Assembly (NCBI GenBank): GCA_002405835.1
Contig: DHMO01000025.1
Coordinates: forward strand, 43,130-107,129
Direction: 5' to 3'
Length of the DNA: 64,000 nucleotides
From: Lentisphaeria bacterium UBA4640
GTDB lineage: Bacteria > Verrucomicrobiota > Lentisphaeria > Victivallales > UBA1829
The first letter of the stretch is position 1. Each line of letters begins with the position of its first letter. Under the pieces are notes generated by a model, which ran no database searches, was not told the origin of the DNA, and was given only the letters and a program-made list of their open reading frames with translations. Position numbers and translations under genes: made by a program. Positions 17,413 through 26,073 of this stretch are shown here, piece by piece.

Positions 17413-18148
17413 ATTTCTCCTGATATCCCCGTAACGTATACATCCTTCCGTTCCGCACGACGGTGCGCGAACATCCGATGATTACAATAGTCGTCATATT
17501 GATTTCTTCAAACGGAAATTCGGAAATTTTTCCGATGGAGAACCGTTCTCCCGGACGCGCAATGTCGTGGACAACCGCGACGGGCAGTTCATCGCCGCCC
17601 GCCTTGCGGAAGGTTTCGACAGTGAACTCCAGCAGATCGCGCCGTTTTGTGCTGCCTGGATTGTAGAGCGCGGTGACGAAATCGTTTTCCGCCGCGGCGC
17701 GGACTCTCCGCAGAATGACCGTGCGGTCGGCGAGAAGATCGGAGAGGCTGATGACGCAGAAGTCGCACATCAGCGGCGCCCCGACGAGCGCCGCGGCTGC
17801 GGAAGCTGCGGTGATGCCGGGAACGACCCGGATTTCAATTCCGCGGAACTCTTCCGATTCGGCAAGTTCGAGGAGAAGCCCCGCCATGCCGTAAATTCCC
17901 GCGTCGCCCGACGAGATGACCGCGACTTCGGCGCCGTCTCCCGCGGCTTCGAGCGCGGCGCGGCAGCGGTCGACTTCCTGCCGCATTCCGTTTGCAATGA
18001 TCCGTTTCCCCGCAAGGAGTTCCGGAATCTGTTCCAGATAGGTTTTGTAGCCCGCAATGGTGTCGCAATGCCCGATGACCTCCCGCGCTTCGGGCGTCAG
18101 GAGCGCGAGAGAGCCGGGACCGAGCCCGACCGCATAGACTGTTTTCAT
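17393..18148 (-). CDS. cbiH: Cobalt-precorrin-3B C17-methyltransferase CbiH
   Basis: S-adenosylmethionine-dependent tetrapyrrole methyltransferase that contracts the corrin ring. The ATG at 18148 overlaps the cbiF-cbiG stop by 4 bases and gives 251 residues; the longer upstream frame lies within that gene. Motifs are VGLGPGSLALLTPEA at the N terminus, SSGDAGIYGMAG and VVPGITAASAAAALVGAPL, plus the CbiH-specific YNPGSTKR. Length matches single-domain CbiH/CobJ. Confidence 0.93.
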   Translation of the reverse strand: MKTVYAVGLGPGSLALLTPEAREVIGHCDTIAGYKTYLEQIPELLAGKRIIANGMRQEVDRCRAALEAAGDGAEVAVISSGDAGIYGMAGLLLELAESEEFRGIEIRVVPGITAASAAAALVGAPLMCDFCVISLSDLLADRTVILRRVRAAAENDFVTALYNPGSTKRRDLLEFTVETFRKAGGDELPVAVVHDIARPGERFSIGKISEFPFEEINMTTIVIIGCSRTVVRNGRMYTLRGYQEKYGGFRQ

Positions 18149-19947
18149 TTCAGAACCTCCGCAAGCGCGGCAGTCGCGCCGTTTCCTTTGATTTTCCCGG
18201 TGATCAGCGGACCTTTCTCCGAAGCGAGAATCGCCGCCGCCTCCGAAACTGAATTGATCCCGAGTTTTTCCCGTGCCGCTTCCGACGGATGCGGAACCGC
18301 AACGGAGTTCAGCTCTTCCGCCGCATACCCTGCAAGCGGAAGACGATGTTTCGCCGCGAGCTCTTTCAGCGCGGGTTCTTCCATCTTCAGATTTGCCGTC
18401 GCGAGAACGGATATGTTGTCCCAGTCCGCGCCGATTGTGCGGAGCGCTTCTTCCGCAACCGCTTCGAGATCGCGGAGCGCGGCAAGTTTGCGGCATCCCA
18501 TTCCGAGTGCGAATTTGCGCCGTTTCAGAAACAGGACGGGCGCGGCAGAGGCGAACGGCTCTTCATTGTCTTCCAGCAGAACTACCGCCGGACTGGCTGT
18601 GACCGTTTGCAGAAGCCGGTTGTTCGGATTCGCGGCAAATGCAAGCCGGAAGAGGTGTTCAGGAAGACGGAAATCAACTGTTTTGCCTTCGAGCATGGCG
18701 GAGGAGATTTTGACAATGTTTTCCGGATTGAGGACGCGCAGGGCGTGCCGCGCGGCAAAGTCATCGGCAGCCGTCATGCCGCGCACATCGCTTGCCGTCG
18801 TGACGACCGCTTCGCCGCCCGTGACTGCCGCAACGTCCGCCGCGAGCCGGTTTGCTCCGCCGAGGTGTCCGCTGAGCAGGCTCACCGCATGTCGTCCGAG
18901 TTCATCCGTGACCACGACGGCGGGATCGCTTGTCTTGTGCGCGCAAAGTTCCGCGCAGGAGCGGACGACGATGCCGCTGGCCATTACCATGACAAATCCG
19001 TCGAACTGGTTCCATGCGGAACGGAAGGCTTCATGGAATCCGCCGTCGGGATAAGTCTCGCGGCGTCCGGCAGTGACGAGACCGGAATATTTTTCCGGCA
19101 GAAAAACTTTTGCGTTGATGCCCGCCGCGATCTCCGCCGCTTTCATCGCTCCCGCTGAGGTGAGGGCGAAGACGGCGCAGGTTCCGGTGAAGGTGTTCGG
19201 TCTCCGGTAGCCGTGCGCAAAACTGCGGTCATAGAGCGACGACATTCCGCCTTTTCTGTCGAGCACGTCGCCGATGATGATCATCGCCTGGCGCTGGACT
19301 CCGGCATCATGTACGCGCGCCGTGATGTTTTCTAGCGTGCCGCGCACAACTTTCTGATTCTCCCATCCGGCGCGGTAGACCACGACGGCGGGCGTGTCGG
19401 GACGGCGTCCGGCGGCGAGCAGTTTGGCGACAACCGAATCCATGTTTCCCGCACTCAGGAAGAGACAGATCGTGGAGCCGTGCGCGGCGAGTCCGGTGAG
19501 CTCTTCCCCCGGCGGAACGGGAGTGCGTCCGGCGTCGCGGGTCAGAATCGCGGTTTGGGAGATCCCCGGCATAGTGAACTCTGTTTTCAGCGCGGCGGCA
19601 GCGGCGAAAACGCTGCTTACGCCGGGGACGACTTCATACGGAATGCCGCGTTCATCGAGTGCGCGGTACTGTTCACCGACGGCTCCGTACATCGCCGGAT
19701 CGCCGGTGTGCAGCCGCACGACGGATTTTCCGTTTTCCCATGCGCGGATCATGATCTCCATGACTTCTTCGAAATTCATTCCGGCGCTGTTGTATTTCTC
19801 TGCGCGGAGTCCGTCGAGCAGACGTTCATCGACGAGCGAGCCAGCGTAAATGACAACGTCCGCCTCTTCCAGCTTCCGTTTTCCGCGGACGGTGATGAGA
19901 TCCGCCGCGCCGGGTCCGGCTCCGACAAATGTGATTGAACCGCTCAT
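18145..19947 (-). CDS. cbiF-cbiG: Fusion of cobalt-precorrin-4 C11-methyltransferase (CbiF) and cobalt-precorrin-5A hydrolase (CbiG)
   Basis: Two consecutive corrin-ring enzymes in one 600-residue chain. Residues 1 to about 255 are CbiF: VGAGPGAADLITVRG, HTGDPAMYGA and VVPGVSSVFAAAAAL. Residues from about 258 are CbiG: an N-terminal part with MASGIVVRSCAEL and DELGRHAVSLLSGHLGGAN, then the C-terminal part with ALGMGCRK. CbiG removes the C20 fragment as acetaldehyde, a mark of the anaerobic early-cobalt route. It lies 3 bases after cbiET. Confidence 0.92.
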   Translation of the reverse strand: MSGSITFVGAGPGAADLITVRGKRKLEEADVVIYAGSLVDERLLDGLRAEKYNSAGMNFEEVMEIMIRAWENGKSVVRLHTGDPAMYGAVGEQYRALDERGIPYEVVPGVSSVFAAAAALKTEFTMPGISQTAILTRDAGRTPVPPGEELTGLAAHGSTICLFLSAGNMDSVVAKLLAAGRRPDTPAVVVYRAGWENQKVVRGTLENITARVHDAGVQRQAMIIIGDVLDRKGGMSSLYDRSFAHGYRRPNTFTGTCAVFALTSAGAMKAAEIAAGINAKVFLPEKYSGLVTAGRRETYPDGGFHEAFRSAWNQFDGFVMVMASGIVVRSCAELCAHKTSDPAVVVTDELGRHAVSLLSGHLGGANRLAADVAAVTGGEAVVTTASDVRGMTAADDFAARHALRVLNPENIVKISSAMLEGKTVDFRLPEHLFRLAFAANPNNRLLQTVTASPAVVLLEDNEEPFASAAPVLFLKRRKFALGMGCRKLAALRDLEAVAEEALRTIGADWDNISVLATANLKMEEPALKELAAKHRLPLAGYAAEELNSVAVPHPSEAAREKLGINSVSEAAAILASEKGPLITGKIKGNGATAALAEVLK

Positions 19948-19950
19948 ATC

Positions 19951-21120
19951 TTATTCCTTTTTGTAAACGGCGATTGTGATGGGGTTTTCCGCCCGCAGAA
20001 ATTCTCCCGCCGCGGTGCGTTCCGCACGGGAGACGTTCATGGTCAGAAGCTCCGTCCGGAATTGCCGGAGCGCGGCGGCAAGGTGCGCGACTGTATCGAC
20101 CAGCACGGCGGTTGCCACGAGGATTCCGCCGGGTTTCAGCCTTGCAAACGCGGCCTCCAGCTCCGCCGAGCCTCCGCCGAAAAAGATGCGGTCGGGATCG
20201 GGGAGGGCGGGAAGCGCATCGGCGATTTTTCCTTCCGTCAGATGAATTTCCACGCCGTGGCGTTCCGCATTGACGCGGATGTCTTCCGCGCGTCCGCTGT
20301 TCTGCTCCACGGCGAAAACCTGAAGCCCTTTTGCAAGTCCGGCTGCTTCGATTCCGACTGATCCGCTTCCCGCGCCGAGATCCCACATCACGCCCGGAGC
20401 CGGACGGAGTTTGGAGAGTACGACCGCGCGGACTTCGGGGTGGGTGATCATATTGTTCTGATGCGCGTATTCCGCATCGGGCAGTCCGAGCGGGAGACCC
20501 GGACGTTCCGGCGCGGGAAGAACCGCCAGAACCGAAAGCGCGGAAACTTCGAGCTCTCCGAGTTCGGCAAGCGTGCCGCGGATCACTTTTTCTTCGGGTG
20601 TGCCGAGCGCGCAGCCGATTGCTGCCGGACGGTTTGCGGAGGCGGGGAAGCTCCGGACCAGTTCCCGTGCAAGATCCGCCGCCGTGCGGTTGCGGTCGCC
20701 GTAGACCGCCGCGGTATTCGCGTTCAGAATCCTCCGCCACGGAAGAGGTTCTCCGGAGCCGTGGACACTGAAGAGTTCCGCTCCGTCCCACGGCAGAGCC
20801 AGACGGGCGAACAGAAGCTGAAACGCAGTCGGTCCCGGGTGTATGACGAGCTGTCCCGGCGCGGCAAATTTTGCGAGAGTTCCGCCGATTCCGAAATAGA
20901 GGGGGTCGCCGGAAGCGAGAACGACGATCTGTTCTTTTTCCGCCCGGCGAACCAGTTCACGCGCCTGTTCGAGCGTGTGCGCTCCGAAGACAATTTGTTC
21001 CGCTTTGAGTTCGGACGGCAGGAGTTCAAGCTGCCGTTTTCCCCCCGCAACGACATCGGCGGAGCGGAGAAGGCTTTCCTGCGGCTGTTCGATGCTCATG
21101 ACGTGAATTTGTCCGTTCAT
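19951..21120 (-). CDS. cbiET: Fusion of cobalt-precorrin-7 C5-methyltransferase (CbiE) and C15-methyltransferase/decarboxylase (CbiT)
   Basis: CobL-type fusion, 389 residues from the ATG at 21120 that overlaps the cbiD stop by 4 bases. Residues 1 to about 200 are the CbiE tetrapyrrole methylase domain, with ASGDPLYFGIGG and HPGPTAFQLLFARL. Residues from about 215 are a Rossmann methyltransferase (CbiT) with WDLGAGSGSVGIEAA and the acidic residue in AVEQNSGR. The DRIFFGG segment is typical of CbiT. The fusion is common in bacteria. Confidence 0.93.
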   Translation of the reverse strand: MNGQIHVMSIEQPQESLLRSADVVAGGKRQLELLPSELKAEQIVFGAHTLEQARELVRRAEKEQIVVLASGDPLYFGIGGTLAKFAAPGQLVIHPGPTAFQLLFARLALPWDGAELFSVHGSGEPLPWRRILNANTAAVYGDRNRTAADLARELVRSFPASANRPAAIGCALGTPEEKVIRGTLAELGELEVSALSVLAVLPAPERPGLPLGLPDAEYAHQNNMITHPEVRAVVLSKLRPAPGVMWDLGAGSGSVGIEAAGLAKGLQVFAVEQNSGRAEDIRVNAERHGVEIHLTEGKIADALPALPDPDRIFFGGGSAELEAAFARLKPGGILVATAVLVDTVAHLAAALRQFRTELLTMNVSRAERTAAGEFLRAENPITIAVYKKE

Positions 21121-22163
21121 ATCCGTTCTCCACGGTCGCTGTAAAGTGCAAGTTCGGCGGAGGCTTTCCCCGCCCACTTCTGCAGATTTTCCAGCGCCCT
21201 GATTTTCAGTGTATTTAAAAGTTCCGTGTATTCGGCGGCCGTAAGATAAGAGGCCAGCTCACCCATCGTGTCGTATTCCTCCAGCGGCAGATCATCGCGG
21301 AGCGGAATGCCGAGCGAGCGGATCAGTGCGGGTCGCAGTTTCGTTTTGTGCGCATGGGTGTTTTCGTCTCCGCATGCATACTTCAGCAGTTTCCCGGGCA
21401 TGCAGCCGATGATGATCCGCCGGATTCCCGCCGCCGAAGCCGCGCGCAGGGAGTGTGCGATGAAATCCGCAATCCGCACGATCTGCATTTTTTCCAGCGC
21501 GGGAAAATCGCGGAGAACGGCGTTTTCCGTGCGTCCGCCCGTGACAACGGCGGCTGTGTCGAAGCCGCTTTTTGCAATCGTGCGCATCTGCAGGGCAATG
21601 GTAGCCGCATACGCCGCGTTTGAATAAGGTTTGACCACGCCTCCGCCTCCGAGAATCGAAATCCCGCCCGTCACGCCGAGCACCGGATTGAGCGTTTTTT
21701 CCGACATGACGCGTCCCTCGCGGACGGCGACGCGGAGCAGCCATGTTCCGGTTGCGCCGCAGCTGAGCAGATTGTTCATCAGCAGTCGGCGCGGTCCCGG
21801 ATTGATTGCATACTTCCCGACCGGAACCGCAAGCCCGGGGCGTGTAACAAATCCGACCCCGTCTCCTCCGCGCACGATGACGGTCAGCTCTCCGGCTGTT
21901 TCGGTGTAGTCCTGCGGCTGGGCTTCCGTAAGCTGCGCGGGACGGAACAGCACTTCAATGTGTGCTCCGTCGGTGGCGTCCGGATCGTCGCCGGCGTCTT
22001 TCCGGATGACTGCGGAATCGGCTTCGAGCGAATCGACGGGAATCGTGAGTGCGGAGCCGTCGGGCGTGATGACCTGCACGGTTCCGCTCTGCCGCAGAAA
22101 AACGGCGAGCGCCCCGGCGGTCATTGCCGCACCTGTGGTGAATCCGCTCCGGAGAGTGCTCAT
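21117..22163 (-). CDS. cbiD: Cobalt-precorrin-5B C1-methyltransferase CbiD
   Basis: Specific to the anaerobic cobalamin route. It has 348 residues with LRSGFTTGAAMTAGALA at the N terminus and VGFVTRPGLAVPVGKYAINP, both CbiD signatures. The glycine-rich ISILGGGGVVKPYSNAAY segment is also conserved. The ATG shares one base with the cbiC stop (TGATG). Confidence 0.94.
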   Translation of the reverse strand: MSTLRSGFTTGAAMTAGALAVFLRQSGTVQVITPDGSALTIPVDSLEADSAVIRKDAGDDPDATDGAHIEVLFRPAQLTEAQPQDYTETAGELTVIVRGGDGVGFVTRPGLAVPVGKYAINPGPRRLLMNNLLSCGATGTWLLRVAVREGRVMSEKTLNPVLGVTGGISILGGGGVVKPYSNAAYAATIALQMRTIAKSGFDTAAVVTGGRTENAVLRDFPALEKMQIVRIADFIAHSLRAASAAGIRRIIIGCMPGKLLKYACGDENTHAHKTKLRPALIRSLGIPLRDDLPLEEYDTMGELASYLTAAEYTELLNTLKIRALENLQKWAGKASAELALYSDRGERI

Positions 22164-22837
22164 CAGAAATCCTCCATGACTGCATGGAGAGCGGCCACCG
22201 CGAGCGGGCTTCCCCCGCGCCGCCCCTCCAGAGTGATGTACGGGACGTCGACCAGTTTCAGCAGTTCTTTCGATTCGAGCACATTGACGAATCCGACGGG
22301 CATTCCGACGATCAGCGCGGGACGCGGTCCGCCATTCACGATCATGCGGATCATTCCAGCGAGTGCGAGCGGAGCATTTCCGCAGAGAAATACCGAACCG
22401 TCGAGTTCGTGTTCATGCAGTTTGACCGCCGCGAGCGCGCGGGTGATGTTTTCCCGTTTCGCCAGCTCCGCAACGTCGGGCGAGGCGACTTCGCAGAGGA
22501 TGGAATCGCGTGTGTAGCCCGGATGAAATCGTTTGAGTTTCGGAACGGAGAGTCCGGCTTTGATCATGTTGGAATCGCTGTAAATCAGCGCGCCGCGCCG
22601 GAGCGCCGCGCGTCCCGCTTCGACCGGATCGCCGGAGAAGCGCAGGTGCGGCAGAATTGAAAAATCCGCGGTCGTGTGGACGAGCCGCCGCGCGATATGC
22701 CATTCGGATGGCGAGAAACGCGCGCGCTGTTCCGGCGGGACTTCGGCTTCGATGCGGCGGAAGCTCTCCGCTTCGATTGCCGCTCCGGGAAAATCCCAGG
22801 TCACAAGGTCAAACAAGGCGTTCTGTTCAGGCGTCAT
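22163..22837 (-). CDS. cbiC: Cobalt-precorrin-8 methylmutase CbiC
   Basis: Moves the methyl group from C11 to C12 to give cobyrinate. It has 224 residues. Visible motifs are the N-terminal RRIEAEVP, the catalytic His region ARRLVHTTADFSILPHLRF, and GMPVGFVNVLESKE. The ATG has GAGGAG upstream, 3 bases after the stop of the CobD-CobQ gene. Confidence 0.94.
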   Translation of the reverse strand: MTPEQNALFDLVTWDFPGAAIEAESFRRIEAEVPPEQRARFSPSEWHIARRLVHTTADFSILPHLRFSGDPVEAGRAALRRGALIYSDSNMIKAGLSVPKLKRFHPGYTRDSILCEVASPDVAELAKRENITRALAAVKLHEHELDGSVFLCGNAPLALAGMIRMIVNGGPRPALIVGMPVGFVNVLESKELLKLVDVPYITLEGRRGGSPLAVAALHAVMEDF

Positions 22838-22840
22838 GAT

Positions 22841-25360
22841 TCATCTCCTCAGGCCCAGCCGGGCGTAAATGGCGTTCATGTCGACACGGGAGCGGACGTG
22901 CGCGGCGAGAGCGTCGAGTGCGGTTTCAATTTCATAGTGTGCGAGCACGCCGAGCTCCGGAAGACCGAGTGATGTGCGGATGCGGTTCAGGAATGCACGG
23001 CGGTAGAGGTCGTCGTCGAAAATTCCGTGCAGGTAAGTCGTGCAGATTCTTCCCGCTCCGAATCCGACGGGCGAGCCGTCTTCGCGGATCTGAGTGACAA
23101 GTGCGGAATCGGCGGCGGAGGTTTCCCCGTGGTGGATTTCGTATCCGGAAACCGGAATGTTCCCCTCCCGCGCGGTTGTCCGGCGGAGCGTCTTTTCTGC
23201 GAGGAGAACCGTATCGAGCGGAAGCAGCCCGAGACCTTGAACGGCGCCTGCATGCGATTCGATTCCGAGCGGGTCGGCGATTGTCCGTCCGGCAATCTGG
23301 AGTCCGCCGCAGATCCCGACATACCACGCTCCGCGGCGGAGTGCATCGGAAATCCGCGCATCAAATCCTTCCGCGCGCAGCCGGCGGAGGTCTTCCGCGA
23401 CATTTTTTGAACCGGGCATGATGACAACGTCCGGTGTGCCGAATTCCTCCGCGCGGAACACTTTGCGGAGCGAAACGTCGGGCTCCTGCTCCAGCGGAGT
23501 GAAGTCGGTGAAGTTCGCAATGTGTCCGAGCGCTATCAGAGCAACGTCAAGAGTCTTTTCGAGTTTGGGAAGCGGACGCGTCAGCGCGAAGTTGACGGAA
23601 TCCTCTTCGGGGAGCGCGAGGTTGCGGAGGTAGTCGACCACACCGAGCACAGGCTTGCCGGTGCAGCGCAGAAGGTATTCATGCGCCGGGGCAAGAAGCG
23701 TGGGATCGCCGCGGAAACGGTTCACGAGAAATCCCGCCAGAAGCGCGCGTTCCGCCGGTTCGAGCGTCATGTAAGTTCCGAGAAACGATGCGTAAACGCC
23801 GCCGCGGTCAATGTCGCCGACAAGCAGGACGGATGCGTCCGCGTACCGCGCCATGTTCATATTCACGATATCGCCGGACTTGAGATTGATTTCTCCCGGC
23901 GAGCCCGCGCCTTCAAGAACCATGACGTCCGTTTCGGCGGAAAGTTCGTCATAGGCGCGTGTGACGTCTTTCCAGAGCTCCTTTTTGTGTGCGTAATATT
24001 CGCGGACGCGCATGGAGCCGATCGGTTTTCCGCGTACAATGACCTGGCTCCCGGTGTCGCTCGAAGGTTTCAGCAGAACCGGATTCATCCGGACGTCCGG
24101 TTCCATGCGGCAGGCTTGCGCCTGAACCGCCTGGGCGCGCCCCATTTCCCCTCCGCCGGGAGTGACGAACGAGTTCAACGCCATATTCTGCGCTTTGAAC
24201 GGGGCGACGCGGAAACCGTCCTGCAGCAGAATCCGGCAGAACGCCGCCGCAAGCACGCTTTTTCCCGCATTCGACGACGTCCCCTGAAGCATCAGAGCCG
24301 GACGCTTTTTGTGCGTGAGAACTGCTGGAGCACCGTAAAAATCGCGGAGCGCGGAAACCAGCTGTTCATTTTCTTTTTCATTCCGGACGGCGACGCGGAA
24401 GAAGGAGTCGGAAAGCCCGTCGTAATTGCCGCAGGAACGGATGGCGATCTTATGTTTTTTCAGCAGGAATTTGCGCGGGTCGCGTCCGTGCAGAAGCAGA
24501 TAGCACGCGTCCGAATGAAACACGCGCAGACCGGGAATCTGTGCAAGTTCATGTGCGAGTTTTCCGCGCAGTTCCGCTGTGAGTTGGCGCGAACGTTTCG
24601 CGTAGTCGGATTCTTCGGTCAGAATAGCTTCCGCGACCGCTTCCGCCGGAGCGGAGAGCATCCATTCGGGCTGGAATTCGCGCAGTTTTTCCGCGAGTGC
24701 TCCGATGCAGCAGCCGAGACGCAGTCCCGGGATTGCGTAAAATTTTGTCATGGAGCGCAGGACGGAAAGATTCGGCGGAAGGACGTGCGCGAGAACGGAA
24801 AATTCTTCTCCGGCAAAATCGATGAATGCTTCATCCACAAGAATTTGAGCATCCGGATGTGTCTCCGCCAGTTTGCGCAGTTCGACTGGATCCCGCAACG
24901 CACCGTCCGGATTGTTCGGCGAACCGAGAATTACAAGATCGTCCGCCTGGATCTGAGCGGACAGAGCGTTAAAATCAAGTTCAAAATTTTCATTCAGACG
25001 GAACGTCTCAACCGGAATGCCCGCGCGTTCACAGACGGTCCGGTATTCAAGATAGGAAGGAACGGCGATCAGCGCGCGTTTCGGTTTCAGCGCAAACGGA
25101 ATGAGTGCGAGAAGCTGGTTTGATCCGTTGCCGAACAGAATCTGCTTCGGCTCCACTCCGAGTTTTTGCGCCAGAAGCGCGGAGAGCGTTTCCGCATATG
25201 GGGACGGATACTCATTCAGCCGGTCAAATGCGCGGTAATACGCCTCCGCAGCGCATCCGGGCGCACCGAGCGGATTCAGGTTTACGCTGAAATCCAGAAT
25301 CTCTTCCGGTCTGCACTGGGCTTCACGTGCAAGAGCTGTCCGGTCTCCGCCGTGTCTCAT
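22841..25360 (-). CDS. cobD-cobQ: Fusion of L-threonine-O-3-phosphate decarboxylase (CobD) and adenosylcobyric acid synthase (CobQ)
   Basis: An 839-residue chain with two pathway enzymes. Residues 1 to about 350 are a PLP-dependent CobD-like aminotransferase fold: DFSVNLNPLG near residue 24, GSPNNPDG, and the PLP lysine expected in RSMTKFYAIPGLRLG. Residues from about 358 are CobQ: P-loop region LQGTSSNAGKSVLAAAF, then MNPVLLKPSSDTGSQVI and the amidotransferase Cys in YVGICGGLQ. CobD makes aminopropanol phosphate, which CbiB attaches to the product of CobQ, so the fusion links two inputs of one step. It overlaps cbiL by 4 bases. Confidence 0.9.
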   Translation of the reverse strand: MRHGGDRTALAREAQCRPEEILDFSVNLNPLGAPGCAAEAYYRAFDRLNEYPSPYAETLSALLAQKLGVEPKQILFGNGSNQLLALIPFALKPKRALIAVPSYLEYRTVCERAGIPVETFRLNENFELDFNALSAQIQADDLVILGSPNNPDGALRDPVELRKLAETHPDAQILVDEAFIDFAGEEFSVLAHVLPPNLSVLRSMTKFYAIPGLRLGCCIGALAEKLREFQPEWMLSAPAEAVAEAILTEESDYAKRSRQLTAELRGKLAHELAQIPGLRVFHSDACYLLLHGRDPRKFLLKKHKIAIRSCGNYDGLSDSFFRVAVRNEKENEQLVSALRDFYGAPAVLTHKKRPALMLQGTSSNAGKSVLAAAFCRILLQDGFRVAPFKAQNMALNSFVTPGGGEMGRAQAVQAQACRMEPDVRMNPVLLKPSSDTGSQVIVRGKPIGSMRVREYYAHKKELWKDVTRAYDELSAETDVMVLEGAGSPGEINLKSGDIVNMNMARYADASVLLVGDIDRGGVYASFLGTYMTLEPAERALLAGFLVNRFRGDPTLLAPAHEYLLRCTGKPVLGVVDYLRNLALPEEDSVNFALTRPLPKLEKTLDVALIALGHIANFTDFTPLEQEPDVSLRKVFRAEEFGTPDVVIMPGSKNVAEDLRRLRAEGFDARISDALRRGAWYVGICGGLQIAGRTIADPLGIESHAGAVQGLGLLPLDTVLLAEKTLRRTTAREGNIPVSGYEIHHGETSAADSALVTQIREDGSPVGFGAGRICTTYLHGIFDDDLYRRAFLNRIRTSLGLPELGVLAHYEIETALDALAAHVRSRVDMNAIYARLGLRR

Positions 25361-26073
25361 GATTTTTTCTCCTTCCGGATCATCAGCATGGAAAGATATT
25401 CATCCGGGCGTTTCCGTATCTCCGCCGGATCGGACGAGATGAACTGTTCCTTGAGTCCGATGTTCGAGCCGTAGAGAATGGAGCACGGTTCGTTTTTCAG
25501 CAGATCGAGATATTCGTTGCGCGAATGATAGGTCTTGAGCAGAACCACGGAGTCGCCGGATTCGATGATGCGGTGCAGTTCCGGGGAATCGGGCGGGAGA
25601 TGGCTTGGAACGACGCGCAGAACCGTGCTGTCCTCCGCGAGAGCGGTTCCCGAAGCTGCTGCAAGTGCACTCCACGAGTTTACCCCAGGGACAATTTCGT
25701 ATTCGAGTTCCGGCAGAATGTGCAGAAGCGCGCGGAGAAGATAGCCGCATGTGCTGTAAGTCATGGCGTCGCCGATGGTCGCGAATGCGCAGTCGTTCCC
25801 CGCGCGGAGCTCCGCGGCGATGCGTCGTGCGTGTTCCTCGATTTTCGCCAGACGGGTCGGAAAATCCTTCGACATGGTGAATTTGAGTTCTTCACAACGG
25901 GCCGTCACTCCGGGGAGTGCATCAATGATTGCTCCCGAAACGCTTCGTTCGCTCTGGCGCGAAGCGACCGTATAGACAACGTGCACCGCGCGGAGAATTT
26001 CCGCCGTGCGCAGGGTTACGAGCCCGGGATCGCCGGGACCGAGTCCGACTCCGTAAAATTTTCCGGTCTTCAT
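25357..26073 (-). CDS. cbiL: Cobalt-precorrin-2 C20-methyltransferase CbiL
   Basis: First ring methylation after cobalt insertion. It has 238 residues of the tetrapyrrole methylase fold: VGLGPGDPGLVTLRTAEIL, FATIGDAMTYSTCGYLL and VPGVNSWSALAAASG, which match CbiL/CobI rather than the other methylases. It overlaps the flavodoxin-CbiK gene upstream and the CobD-CobQ gene downstream by 4 bases each. Confidence 0.92.
   Translation of the reverse strand: MKTGKFYGVGLGPGDPGLVTLRTAEILRAVHVVYTVASRQSERSVSGAIIDALPGVTARCEELKFTMSKDFPTRLAKIEEHARRIAAELRAGNDCAFATIGDAMTYSTCGYLLRALLHILPELEYEIVPGVNSWSALAAASGTALAEDSTVLRVVPSHLPPDSPELHRIIESGDSVVLLKTYHSRNEYLDLLKNEPCSILYGSNIGLKEQFISSDPAEIRKRPDEYLSMLMIRKEKKS

Noticed and set aside
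16108..19158. Long plus-strand frames (up to 495 codons) opposite cbiA, cbiH and cbiF-cbiG
   Set aside because: Antisense shadows of well-supported cobalamin genes with no motifs or start signals.
23522..25123. A 533-codon plus-strand frame opposite the CobD-CobQ fusion
   Set aside because: No recognisable domain, no ribosome site, and the opposite strand encodes two intact enzymes.
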